A stretch of 62,736 bases of DNA, taken from NCBI GenBank assembly GCA_002298925.1, contig DBMM01000060.1:1-62736 (forward strand), read 5' to 3'. Under the pieces are notes generated by a model. That model did not search any database and was not told the origin of the DNA. It saw only the letters and a list, made by a program, of their open reading frames with translations. This document shows positions 1-9,222 of this stretch, one piece after another (the first letter of the stretch is position 1; each line of letters starts with the position of its first letter). The position numbers and the translations under genes are program-made. Source of the DNA: Geobacter sp. UBA698 (GTDB lineage Bacteria; Desulfobacterota; Desulfuromonadia; Geobacterales; Pseudopelobacteraceae).

Positions 1-228
1 ATTATTGGAAGCAAAGACTATGTCGTAGGGCACATCGACCCCGACGTAAAATCCGAGCTGGCGGGGAGCCAGAAAGAGCGGCGGAGCCTGGAATAGCACC
101 GCCGGCGGCCCGGTGACAACAACCCCGGGAAGCGGCACACCAACGTTGACATTAACATTGACCTCTGCCATTGCAGAAGCAGGCGCTGCCAGCGCAACGA
201 CAAAAAGCAGCAGTAACGATTTACGCAT
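1..228 (-). CDS. Exported protein of unknown function, 5' part only
   Basis: The gene starts at an ATG at 228 behind an AAGGAG ribosome site and runs off the left window edge, so only the first 76 codons are visible. The N-terminus has a basic MRK, a Leu/Val/Ala core and an A-S-A-type cleavage region near residues 18-22, a standard Sec signal peptide. The visible mature part begins with alternating Val-Asn residues and is rich in Pro, Gly and hydrophobic residues (APPLFLAPRQLGFYVGVDVP). I do not recognise the family. The export prediction is firm; function is unknown. Confidence 0.65.
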   Translation of the reverse strand, partial: MRKSLLLLFVVALAAPASAMAEVNVNVNVGVPLPGVVVTGPPAVLFQAPPLFLAPRQLGFYVGVDVPYDIVFASNN

Positions 229-507
229 TGTATTCTCCTTTTAATGGCTTTACTGATGTGTACTAAAGCAAAATCAATGCCCTGCCCTGAAATAATTATC
301 CCCGCATGGCCCCGACCACTCCCGAATCGGCCAGCAGTCAGCCGGAACAGTTCTTTCTTTGTTATTTATACGATCATTTTGCATGGGCAACATGCCTGAA
401 ATGGGGTATAAACAAGATCATTAGCACTATGAAATGACCGGCAGAAAGATCCGCAGTAATTGTCAGCAACGCTGTTTGTACTACTTTTGACCGCAAGGAG
501 AAAGCTG

Positions 508-1860
508 ATGAGCACACAATTTTATTTCAACTGGCGCGACGGCGAGCTGGAGCCTTATCAAGGCAGTGTCGTACAGGAATTTCCCCTCCAGCTGATCGTC
601 AACGGCCGTGAGATTGCCACGCTGATCGGCTCGCCCCATGACCTGCGCTTCCTGGTGGCCGGTTTCCTGCGGCTGCAGGGCTTCGTCCGCTCCCTGGCCG
701 ACTTCAAGCTGTTCAGCGTCTGCGAAGATTTCGGGGCAGCTAACATACAGATCATCGGCGAGTTGCCGGAGCGGCTCAAGCCGGTACTGACCTCCGGTTG
801 CGGCACCGGCATCAGCTTCAGCATGCCCGACAGCATCGCCGACTCTGCCCTCCTGAGCAGCAGGCGTTACCATGCCGCACACATATTTACCCTGATGGAT
901 GAGCTGGCCAAACGTGCCGACAACTACCGCACCCATGGCGGCATCCACTCGGCTGCCGTGGGGCGCGGGGCAGAGCTATTGCTGTATGCCGAGGATCTGG
1001 GGCGCCACAACACCCTGGACCGTATCGCCGGCGAAGCACTCTTCAAAAATATAGAGCTGTCCGGAACCATGCTGGTCACCTCCGGCCGGGTATCCACCGA
1101 GATGGTTGCCAAGGCGGCTCTGCTGGGTGTGGGACTGATCGCCTCACGCACCTCCCCCACCGATATGGCGGTCACACTCTGCCGCCAGAGCGGCATCTGC
1201 CTGGCGGGCTATGTTCGCGGCGGCAAATTCACCATATACAGCCATGCTGAAATGATCGAGCCCTATCCGGACAGCGCCAGGATCGAGGGGATAACCGGCA
1301 TCATTCTGGCCGGAGGAGCCTCCCGCAGAATGGGCAGCAACAAGGCCCTGCTGAAAGTCGGGGATACAACGCTGATCGAAAATGTCTACCGTACCTTGGC
1401 CACCCTGTTCCACGAAGTGGTCATCATAACCGATACTCCCGAAGAATACGCCTTTCTCCCCTGCCGCACGGCCAAGGACATCTATCCAAAATTCGGGGCC
1501 ATGGCCGGACTGCATGCCGGTCTGGCTGCCAGCGCAACCGAGAGGGTATTTGTGACCGGCTGTGATATGCCCTACCTCAATGCCGATCTGATTCGACGCC
1601 TCTGCAGCATGCCGAAGCAAGGTGACGCCCTGGTGCCGGTCAACCGCCAAGGCCTGCGCGAACCGCTCCATGCGCTGTATGCCACCAGCATCATCACTGA
1701 GGTTCGACGGGCCATTGAGAACGACGAGAGAAGCATCTTGGACCTGCTGGACAGGATCGACACAAAACTGGTAACGCCTGAAGCTTTTGCTGATATTGAC
1801 GGGGCCGAAGCATCATTCTGCAACATCAATACCCCTGAGGAATACGACAAGTTACTGTGA
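508..1860 (+). CDS. FdhD-MobA fusion: formate dehydrogenase accessory sulfurtransferase plus molybdenum cofactor guanylyltransferase
   Basis: Two domains in one 450-residue protein. Residues 1 to about 255 are FdhD: conserved THGGIHSAA, EDLGRHNTLDR and SGRVSTEMVAKAALLG stretches. FdhD passes sulfur from IscS to the molybdenum cofactor of formate dehydrogenase. From about residue 262 a MobA domain begins with the nucleotide-binding LAGGASRRMGSNKALL motif; MobA adds GMP to molybdopterin. The start at 508 is chosen because it follows CAAGGAG with good spacing; an in-frame ATG at 460 lacks one. In the catalytic loop only Cys98 is visible (SGCGTG), whereas E. coli FdhD has a CxxC. No formate dehydrogenase gene is in the window. 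The 3' end overlaps convergent tadA by 9 bases. Confidence 0.9.
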   Translation: MSTQFYFNWRDGELEPYQGSVVQEFPLQLIVNGREIATLIGSPHDLRFLVAGFLRLQGFVRSLADFKLFSVCEDFGAANIQIIGELPERLKPVLTSGCGTGISFSMPDSIADSALLSSRRYHAAHIFTLMDELAKRADNYRTHGGIHSAAVGRGAELLLYAEDLGRHNTLDRIAGEALFKNIELSGTMLVTSGRVSTEMVAKAALLGVGLIASRTSPTDMAVTLCRQSGICLAGYVRGGKFTIYSHAEMIEPYPDSARIEGITGIILAGGASRRMGSNKALLKVGDTTLIENVYRTLATLFHEVVIITDTPEEYAFLPCRTAKDIYPKFGAMAGLHAGLAASATERVFVTGCDMPYLNADLIRRLCSMPKQGDALVPVNRQGLREPLHALYATSIITEVRRAIENDERSILDLLDRIDTKLVTPEAFADIDGAEASFCNINTPEEYDKLL

Positions 1861-2343
1861 GGAAGCCAGACGTTCAGCCCGCTTGCGCCGGCGCAGATCA
1901 GCGAAGAAACCGCTCAGAAGGCCGGAGCACTCCTCTTTAAGAACGTGCGGCACAAGCTCAACACGATGATTGAGGCGGGGATCAGCGGAAAGATCGTACA
2001 GGGAGCCGGCCGCCCCCCCCTTGGGGTCATAGCAGCCGAAAATGACGATGGGTATGCGTGCAAGGATAATGGCGCCCATGCACATGGTACACGGCTCCAG
2101 GGTCACGTACAGGGCGGTATTCAAGAGCCGCCAGGAACCGAGCTTCCGGGCGGCTCTTCTGATGGCAATCAGTTCGGCGTGAGCAGAGGGATCCTGACTG
2201 TTCTCGCGCAGGTTGTGGCCGCGAGCAATGATTTTACCATCACGGACAATGACGCAACCGATGGGCACCTCGTCCATGTCCCGGGCCCTGCCCGCCTCGG
2301 CAATGGCTCGGCGCATCCAGTAATCGTGGTTCTTTTCTGACAT
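1852..2343 (-). CDS. tadA: tRNA adenosine(34) deaminase TadA
   Basis: A 163-residue cytidine-deaminase-fold protein. Zinc ligands and the catalytic glutamate are visible as HAE (His55, Glu57) and PCTMC (Cys85, Cys88), in the arrangement typical of TadA. The family converts adenosine-34 to inosine in the anticodon of tRNA-Arg(ACG), which lets one tRNA read three Arg codons. Length matches the family. The gene is convergent with fdhD-mobA and overlaps its last codons. The following MGAIILARIPIVIFGCYDPKGG-like block supports TadA over free cytidine deaminases. Confidence 0.93.
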   Translation of the reverse strand: MSEKNHDYWMRRAIAEAGRARDMDEVPIGCVIVRDGKIIARGHNLRENSQDPSAHAELIAIRRAARKLGSWRLLNTALYVTLEPCTMCMGAIILARIPIVIFGCYDPKGGAAGSLYDLSADPRLNHRVELVPHVLKEECSGLLSGFFADLRRRKRAERLASSQ

Positions 2344-2595
2344 GATTTTCCATCTTCCGACAGGTGATAACGTGTTAAAAATAAAGGATGAAATTTAATT
2401 CAGCACCCACAAACGGGCAAAAGAAAGCTCTCAACCGGATTTTATCTGGAACTGCCTGAGTTAGAATGGATAAGAATACTTCAGAGGCACAACGCCGAGG
2501 GGTTGCCTCTTCACGCCCACACTAGCAACCTCTTGGAAGCCCGACTCTGTGTCCACTCCCGACTGATTCAGCCCCTTAGAACGCAACCTTTGCAC

Positions 2596-3330
2596 TCACC
2601 CCAACTCCTTCAGATAGTGCTTCGCCCGGGAATAGCCATGGTCCGCCGCCTTTTTGAGCCAGGTGGTTGCCTCGTCCCGATCCTTCGCCACCCCGACCCC
2701 CCGTGCATACATGAACCCGACGCAGAGCTCGGCCTTGCCGTCCCCCTGGCTTGCCGCCTCGTGCAACCAGCGAAAGGCCTCACCACGGTCCCTGGCAACC
2801 CCTTCCCCCTTGAGGTACATGAAAGCGAGGTCAACCTGTGCTTTGGCATACCCCTGCTCAGCTGCATACCGGAACCAGCGGGCCGCCTCACTGCGGTCCT
2901 TTGCCACCCCCATTCCGTTGGCGTACATGAGTCCCAGATTGTAACGGGCCTTCTCATATCCCTGTTCGGAGGCAAGCCGAAACCAGCGCAACGCCTCTCG
3001 GGGGTCCTTTTCAACACCCTCCCCCTTCAAGTAGAGGAGTCCCAAGTTGTACTGGGCACCGACGTGCCTTTTTTCGGCGGCCCGGCGAAAGCAGCGCGCT
3101 GCCTCGACTGGGTTGCGCGCCACGCCCTCACCTTTATACTGCATGACACCGACGGCAAACTCTCCCGCAGGGTCACCCTCGACCCGGAACTCCCGGAGCG
3201 CACCGGCAAAGTCACCCTGCCTGTAAGCGGTCATTCCAGGAGCGCCGGCACAGCCGGCAAGCAGGGCAACCAGCAAGAAAGCGCCGGCTGCCAAGACTTG
3301 ATATTTCTTAGTTTCTCGGGTGTTGTGCAT
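2596..3330 (-). CDS. Sel1-repeat lipoprotein
   Basis: The start at 3330 follows AGGAGC; an upstream in-frame ATG at 3486 would add 52 unlikely residues. The 244-residue product has a signal peptide ending in a lipobox (LLAGC), so it is probably lipid-anchored. After a short linker it carries five 36-residue Sel1-like (TPR-related) repeats, each with a variant of YNLGxxYxxGxGVxKDxxEAxRWxRxAAEQG, and a sixth that is only begun. Sel1 proteins act as protein-protein scaffolds, often in envelope or signalling complexes. The partner cannot be told from the context; flanking genes are unrelated. Confidence 0.88.
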   Translation of the reverse strand: MHNTRETKKYQVLAAGAFLLVALLAGCAGAPGMTAYRQGDFAGALREFRVEGDPAGEFAVGVMQYKGEGVARNPVEAARCFRRAAEKRHVGAQYNLGLLYLKGEGVEKDPREALRWFRLASEQGYEKARYNLGLMYANGMGVAKDRSEAARWFRYAAEQGYAKAQVDLAFMYLKGEGVARDRGEAFRWLHEAASQGDGKAELCVGFMYARGVGVAKDRDEATTWLKKAADHGYSRAKHYLKELG

Positions 3331-3691
3331 CTCGTAGCTCCTATGGCACAGCTTCAGGCCTGCATTAATGCATCTATGGTAAGCGTCACGGGGATCAGAT
3401 TGGCAATTCTCAAGTTGTCCTATAAATAGACAACTGTCCTGATCATATCTCCCCACCCTACATACAAAAAAGCCACCCAAGCCCATAACCCGGCTTGCAG
3501 CGGCTTTGAAACGTTATGCTGTCACTCCCTCCGTGCAACACTTCAGAATGAGATTAATTCGTTGTCAAGATACATTAAACTGAGGCTTTGGGCAAATTTA
3601 ATAATTTGCCAGCAGTATTTGTACAACGTTGATAAGCAGATCTGACTTTCATCTGTTTTCACCTTGGGAGAGGCAAGAAAAAACAAAGTCA

Positions 3692-3720
3692 TTGCCATAG
3701 TTCTTAATAAGTTGTATCAA
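3692..3720 (+). promoter_or_regulatory. Sigma-70-type promoter for the riboswitch transcript
   Basis: TTGCCA at 3692-3697, a 17-base spacer and TATCAA at 3715-3720 lie just upstream of the riboswitch. The match is fair (4 of 6 in the -10) and the position is right for a leader starting near 3727. Read by eye only. Confidence 0.4.
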
Positions 3721-3730
3721 TAAAAAAAAA

Positions 3731-3822
3731 GCGTTTCAACCGAAAAGGCAAAACATGGGTAACCATGTCACGCAAAGCTACCATCCTGGGGACAGGATAG
3801 AGGGGTTACCGAAGTTATGAAC
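3731..3822 (+). promoter_or_regulatory. Cyclic di-GMP-I (GEMM-I) riboswitch aptamer
   Basis: All landmarks of the GEMM-I fold occur in order. GGCAAA at 3747-3752 is followed by a 6-bp stem ACATGG/CCATGT closed by a GTAA tetraloop, then the conserved CACGCAAAGCTACC, a second hairpin with arms ATCCTG/CAGGAT, and finally GGGGTTACCGAAG at 3802-3814. Outer arms CGTTTCAAC and GTTATGAACG can pair as P1. The base equivalent to Vc2 position 20 is G (first G of GGCAAA), which by published specificity rules points to c-di-GMP rather than 3',3'-cGAMP. A terminator follows directly, so control is probably by transcription termination. Whether ligand turns the operon on or off cannot be read from this. Confidence 0.88.
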
Positions 3823-3837
3823 GAATATCATCATAAT

Positions 3838-3885
3838 AAAACCCGTTTTTTCGCATGGCATGACATGCGCGAAGCGGGTTTTTTT
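3838..3885 (+). terminator. Intrinsic terminator, expression platform of the riboswitch
   Basis: The arms AAAACCCG and CGGGTTTT enclose an inner CGCATG/CATGCG hairpin and are followed by a run of T (3879-3885). It sits about 16 bases after the aptamer and 32 bases before the first start codon. Confidence 0.8.
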
Positions 3886-3916
3886 GTCTCATATTGACGA
3901 GCGACTGGAGATCGGA

Positions 3917-5254
3917 ATGAATATTGACAAATTGTTTAAAGGCATTCGTTTTGCCTTGCTGTTGGCTGGCATGGCCGTTCTGTTGCAACCATGGGGCGCT
4001 GAAAATGCCTTGGCTGAAGATGCCGGCCGCATAACTGAACTTGAAAAACGGCTGGAGGAAAACAGTCTGCTCATTGAGAAGCTGATCGAGCGGGTCCAGG
4101 AACTGGAAAAATGAAACCTGCCAGAGCGTCGGGAACCTGCTCCTGCCAGTGCAAGTTCTTCTCCTCCTGAAGCGGTGACAGCAGCAAAAACACCAGCGAC
4201 CGGCGGTACTGATTTGTCGTTTCTGGATGATGTCACCTGGCTGCATGGCTTCTCCGATGTCGGCCTCATGTACAGTGGCAAACGGCAGGGTGATGGAAAA
4301 AAACGGAAGGGCTTCGCCGTCGGGGCTCTCGACTTCTATCTCACGCCCCAACTGGGCAACAATGTAAAGAGCCTGGTGGAACTGATCTTCGAGGTTAATG
4401 ACGAAGGTGAAACGATGGCTGAGCTGGAGAGGCTCCAGATAGGATACGCCTTCGGTGACTACCTTGCGGTGTGGGGCGGGCGCTACCACACTCCGCTGGG
4501 GTACTGGAATACGGCCTTTCACCATGGCAAACAGATCCAGACCACAGCCCTCCGCCCCAAATTTCTCGATTTCGAGGAAGATAATGGCGTAATTCCCACC
4601 CATACGGTCGGTCTTTTGGGAAGCGGCGCTGTGCGCCTTGCTGGTGGCAAGCTGAACTATGACCTGTTTATCGGTAATGGTCCAAAGATCGAAGATAGCG
4701 GCGATAACGGCAGACTCAATCCGAATACTTTCTCGGACGACAACCATGATCTGACCGTTGGCCTGAATCTCGGCTACGATTTCAGCGGAGCGCTTGAGGG
4801 ATTACGGATCGGGGTACACGGACTCCACGGCGAAGTTGATAGCTACGACAAACAGGAGATGCGCCTCAGTCGTACTGACCTGAATCTCTTGGGCGGGTAC
4901 GGAGTTTATGCCGCTGATGACTGGGAGATCATCGGAGAATTCTATCAGCTTCTGAATCGGGACCGCTCCGGCAATAGCGGCACCCACTCCAGCGCTTTGG
5001 GTTTTATTCAGGTGGGACGCCTTTTCGACCGTTGCATGCCGTATACCCGCTTTGAATTTGCTTCACTTGACATGGGAGACAAATACGTCAGCAGCCTCAA
5101 GGATGGCTACTCCTACCGCCGCGCTCTGGCCGGTATTCGCTTCGAACTGACGCCAAAAACGGCCTTGAAACTGGAAGGAAATCACACGCGGACCCTGAAC
5201 CGCTACCGCGACGACTATTACGAATTTATTTCCCAGTTTGCGATCCGTTTCTGA
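3917..5254 (+). pseudogene. Outer-membrane porin interrupted by an in-frame TGA
   Basis: Translation from ATG 3917 gives a signal peptide (about residues 1-32), then a Glu/Leu-rich coiled coil (ITELEKRLEENSLLIEKLIE), and stops at TGA 4112-4114. The same frame then continues without a break to 5254: a Pro/Ala/Ser linker followed by about 350 residues with the alternating pattern and C-terminal aromatic (ending FAIRF) of an OprO/OprP-like porin. Without readthrough the barrel would have no signal peptide, so function is doubtful; GTG 4175 could start it but it would not be exported. I saw no SECIS-like hairpin after the TGA. It is first in the riboswitch operon, ahead of a phosphate-binding-like protein. 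A sequencing error remains possible. Confidence 0.75.
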
Positions 5255-5268
5255 GAGAAGAGCCTAAC

Positions 5269-5670
5269 ATGCTGGCTAGACTCATAATCTCTATTGCTAC
5301 AACCGTGCTGATTGGCTGCTCCGCCGGATATGCCGATGCGGAACTCTTTGTCGTATGCCACAGCGCAACGCACCTTGACGCCGAAGACATTGTTGACGTT
5401 TTTGCAGGTGGCAAACAGTACAGCGGCGACATCAAACTGGCTCCGGTGGACAACGTTGCTGCCCAGGAAGAGTTTTTAGCCAAGGTTCTGCACATGAACA
5501 GCGCAAAGTACTCCACGCTGTGGATAAAAAAATCGTTTCGCGACGGCACCCGCCCTCCGCTGGTAAAGGCAAATGACACAGAAACCATGCAGTTTATCAG
5601 GAAGACACCGGGTGCTGTCGGCTACGTAAAAAGCCAGCCAAGCGGCGTTACCGTCATAAAAAAATACTGA
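5269..5670 (+). CDS. Short periplasmic phosphate-binding-like protein (PstS-type fold)
   Basis: The 133-residue product has a signal peptide (cleavage near residue 23, after GYADA) and a mature part with the pattern of the short PBP-like proteins related to PstS: DIVDVFAGGKQYSGDIKLAPVDN, then an FRDGTRPP region and a closing GAVGYVKS. Such proteins are usually annotated as phosphate ABC transporter substrate-binding-like and often sit beside a porin and a sensor kinase; they are half the length of true PstS. Here it lies 14 bases after the porin and 13 bases before the sensor kinase in the riboswitch operon, so a sensory role is more likely than transport. No pst permease genes are near. Confidence 0.75.
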   Translation: MLARLIISIATTVLIGCSAGYADAELFVVCHSATHLDAEDIVDVFAGGKQYSGDIKLAPVDNVAAQEEFLAKVLHMNSAKYSTLWIKKSFRDGTRPPLVKANDTETMQFIRKTPGAVGYVKSQPSGVTVIKKY

Positions 5671-5683
5671 TCCAGGCCTAGTC

Positions 5684-8090
5684 ATGAAAAAAGTAAAGAC
5701 ACTCCGCGCCGGCATCTTCTCTGAAATAATTATCGTCATTCTCCCCTTGACGGCGTTGCTCATTTTCCAGACCGTCAATGACATAACCGTTTCCGACAGG
5801 GTAGCCAGCACCTATCAGCTGCAGACAGCCTCTTCAGCGGCCCGGCAGAAATTCAAGTTGTTTGTCAATGGGGTAGTCGATGCAGTTGATACGGGCAGGG
5901 TGTCAGATGACGCCATACATCATCTTCAGCTTGCGACCGAAGAGCTCAAATCGGTCAAGCGTGGTGAAAACAAGACGGAATTCGGCGCCTTGGCAACCAA
6001 GACCGGCACACTGCTTTCACACATGCGCAAAGATCGGACTTTTCAAGGTTTACTACCCTTGCGGGAAACAATTAACGATTTAGATGCGGAACTTACGGCC
6101 CTGAATGTCCGCAATAGCGAGGCCAGTCGAGCGGTAATTCAATCAAGCATACACTCCGCCCAGATCAGAAAGAAGATAGTTTTAACGGTACTGGTGGTGG
6201 GTTTACTGATCACCGTAGGCCTGATCACGCTGTTAATCAGACACATCGACCAGTTTGAAGAGGCGTTGCGTGAGAGCGAAGAACGGATGCGGATCATGTT
6301 CGAATCGATCAACGCCGGGATCGTACTCATCAACAGTGAGACGAGGACCATTGAAGATGTGAATCCGGCCGCACTCTGTATGTAACGGTGGCGCAAAGAA
6401 TGAACTGATCGGGCGTTCCTGCTTAAATCCGTTTCACTCGGACAGTGATATGGCCTGCCCGATCCTGGATGAGGGCAAGAGTGTCTGCATCTCCAAGCAA
6501 ACACTTGGTTGTCACAACGGCGAGCGACTCCCCATCCTCAAATCAGTAGTCGGGGTAACGGTAAATGGCCGCCCCTACCTGCTGGAAAGTTTTATTGACC
6601 AGACAGAACAGGTGGCACTGGAAACTGAACTGCTTACCGCCAAGGAAGCCGCCGAAGCGGCCAACCGAGCCAAAAGCATCTTTCTGGCAAGCATGAGCCA
6701 CGAGATACGTACACCCATGAACGCTATCCTGGGTTATTCACAATTACTCAGGCGCGAACAGGACCTGGTACCCCGGCAGGAAAAGTACCTCGATATCATC
6801 AACAGAAGCGGTGAACACCTGTTGAAGTTGATCAACGATATCCTGGAAATGTCCAAGATCGAGTCCGGAACGATCAACCATACAAAGAGCCCCTTCAGTT
6901 TCTATGAACCGTTGAATGACATCAAATCCATGTTCACCGTCCGGACCATTCAGAAAGGTTTACTGTTCACCATCAACATGCATGGCGAGGTGCCAAAACT
7001 GATCAGTGCGGACGAGGGTAAGGTGCGTCAGGTGCTGATCAACCTGATCAGCAACTCCCTTAAATTCACCGATGAGGGCAGCATATCCGTTACAGTTTCT
7101 GCAATCAGGACTTCTGACGACCATCCTGACAGTCGCGGTACTACCATGATAACCGTAGATGTCGGGGACACCGGGAGCGGAATTGCTGAAGAAAAATTCG
7201 ACAAAGTCTTTGCCTCTTTCGAGCAGACTGAAAGTGGTCGCTACAAGATTGACGGGACCGGTCTCGGCATGCCGATCAGTCGCCAGTTCGCCCGCCTGAT
7301 GGGGGGCAATCTGATCCTGCTGCACAGCCAGCGCGGCTCCGGCTCGGTGTTTCGTTTCACCTTCCAGGCAGAACTGCTCGACTCGTTACCGTTCACCCAA
7401 ACAGCCACTTGCGAGCGATGCGTCAGGCGCATAGCGCCCCATGAGAAAGAATGGCGCGTTCTGGTGGTTGATGATCATGAAACCAATCGCAATCTCCTGT
7501 CACAGGTTCTCACCCAGGCCGGCTTCACGGTTCAGGAAGCGGTCGATGGTGCCGGCGGTGTAGCGGCATTCCAGGCATAGCGCCCGGATATTGTCCTGAT
7601 GGATATCCTGATGCCGGAAATGGATGGATATGAAGCCATGAGCCAGATAAAAGCGACCATTACCGGGAGCAGTACGCCGGTCGTCGCCATTACCGCCAGC
7701 GTCATGAGGGAAGAACGTCAGAAAGCCCTTGATCACGGCTTTGACGGTTTTTTGATGAAGCCGGTTCAAATGGAGGATCTGTTCGAAGAGATCCGGCGCC
7801 TAACAAGTGTGGCCTACTTGTATGAGGATATTCTTTCGGCCAGAGCTACGGCGAAGAGCTGCTCGGTTCACTTAGTGAAGAACCTGGCATCCCTGCAAGA
7901 TGATCTGCTGGCTGACATGCACAATGCCCTTACCGAAGGGGACATGGCGATCCTGCGGAGCTTGATCGTGCGTGTCGGCGAATCCGAACCGGCCTTGGCA
8001 TCGGCGCTGCGACAGCTAGTTGACACCTACGCCTACGACACACTCTCTGAACTGTTTGCAAAGGAGGAACCGCTCCATGCTCATGCCTGA
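5684..8090 (+). pseudogene. Hybrid sensor histidine kinase, broken by a frameshift and a stop codon
   Basis: Three blocks form one ancestral protein of about 800 residues. Block 1 (5684-6385): membrane segment near residues 12-28, periplasmic region, second membrane segment near 165-185, start of a PAS domain. At about 6380 the reading frame shifts by one base; block 2 continues at CNGGAKNELIGR with the rest of PAS, the HisKA H-box (SMSHEIRTPMNAILGY) and an ATPase domain (DTGSGI, GTGLGMPIS). Then the receiver domain (VLVVDDHETN) is cut by TAG at 7578-7580 exactly before RPDIVLMDILMPEMDG, which holds the phospho-Asp. The rest runs to 8090 in the same frame. TGG to TAG would explain the stop. 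It overlaps the next gene's start by 14 bases. Confidence 0.85.
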
Positions 8091-9174
8091 GAAGCCGGCA
8101 ACCATCATGATTGTGGATGACACACCAGCCAATCTCCAACTTCTGGAAACGATGCTGGTTGAGAAAAGCTATCGGGTTCTGTCGTTCCCCCGGGCAGACA
8201 TTGCCCTTAAAGCAGCGATGAAAAACCCGCCCGATCTGGTTCTGCTCGACATCACCATGCCGGGAATGGACGGCTACGTTTTTTGTACTATCCTGAAAGC
8301 AGACAGCAGAACATGCGAAACACCGGTGATTTTCATCAGCGGACTGAATGAAACGCTCGACAAGGTCAAGGCTTTCGAGGTCGGTGGAGTTGACTTCATC
8401 TCAAAGCCGTTCCACCTGGAAGAAGTCCAGTCACGGCTGGAGACCCACCTCAATTTCAGACGACTGCGACAGGAGGTGGAAAACCATAACCTGAGCCTCA
8501 AAAAGCAGGTAAAAGAATATGCCCAGGAAATCATCTCATCCCAGATGGCAACTATTTTTGCACTGGCAAAATTGACCGAATCCCGTGATGACGATACGGG
8601 CAAACACATCGAGCGTGTTCAGATTTACTGCCGGCTCCTTGCGGAACGGCTTGCCGCAAAGTCACCCTATCAACAGGAAATCACCCCAGATTTCATTGAG
8701 AACATTTACCTGGCCAGCCCCCTCCACGACATCGGCAAGGTCTCCATCGCCGACAGCATACTCCTGAAACAGGGCACCCTGACTAGCGCCGAATTCGAGG
8801 TCATGAAGACCCATACCTTGATCGGATCCAGAACACTTGCCTCGGCACTTGAAACTTATCCACAAAACGTATTCATCCGCACCGGTGTGACCATCGCCAG
8901 GTCACACCACGAACGCTGGGACGGCAGCGGATATCCGGATAGGACAATCGGCGAAGAGTGTTCGCTTTATGCCCGCATCATGGCAGTGGCCGATGTTTAT
9001 GATGCGCTGCGTTCCAAGCGCTGCTACCGTCCAGCCATGTCCCACGAAAAGACCCACGAAATGATACTGGGAGGGAGCGGCACACAATTTGACCCCGCAA
9101 TTGTCAGCGCGTATGAAGAAATTTCGAGTGAATTCCTGCGAATCAGCCAACAAGCGACTGACTGGACAAGCTGA
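8077..9174 (+). CDS. Response regulator with HD-GYP domain (c-di-GMP phosphodiesterase type)
   Basis: The start at 8077 follows AAGGAGG. The 365-residue product has a receiver domain (residues about 7-125; phospho-Asp in LVLLDITMPGMDG, Lys in ISKPF), a short coiled coil and an HD-GYP domain with HDIGK, a THTLIGSRTL segment and HHERWDGSGYPD. All HD-GYP metal and GYP residues appear present, so c-di-GMP hydrolysis is expected; this is family knowledge. It is the last gene of an operon whose leader holds a c-di-GMP riboswitch, and it overlaps the damaged sensor kinase that would have been its partner. It looks intact although two upstream genes are broken. Confidence 0.92.
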   Translation: MLMPEKPATIMIVDDTPANLQLLETMLVEKSYRVLSFPRADIALKAAMKNPPDLVLLDITMPGMDGYVFCTILKADSRTCETPVIFISGLNETLDKVKAFEVGGVDFISKPFHLEEVQSRLETHLNFRRLRQEVENHNLSLKKQVKEYAQEIISSQMATIFALAKLTESRDDDTGKHIERVQIYCRLLAERLAAKSPYQQEITPDFIENIYLASPLHDIGKVSIADSILLKQGTLTSAEFEVMKTHTLIGSRTLASALETYPQNVFIRTGVTIARSHHERWDGSGYPDRTIGEECSLYARIMAVADVYDALRSKRCYRPAMSHEKTHEMILGGSGTQFDPAIVSAYEEISSEFLRISQQATDWTS

Positions 9175-9222
9175 AACCGCCTTGTAAACCCGGCAAACAA
9201 CAGTTTCAGCGGATACCCGTAC

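Noticed and set aside
2440..2595. SRP RNA or tRNA-Ser near tadA, as in some relatives
   Set aside because: Only a short GAGGCA/TGCCTC stem is present; the conserved SRP GGAAGGAAGCA-type loop and any cloverleaf are absent.
4112..4170. Selenocysteine insertion at the porin TGA
   Set aside because: The bases after the TGA contain a direct repeat of CCTGCCAG but no stem-loop of SECIS form, and porins of this kind are not known selenoproteins.
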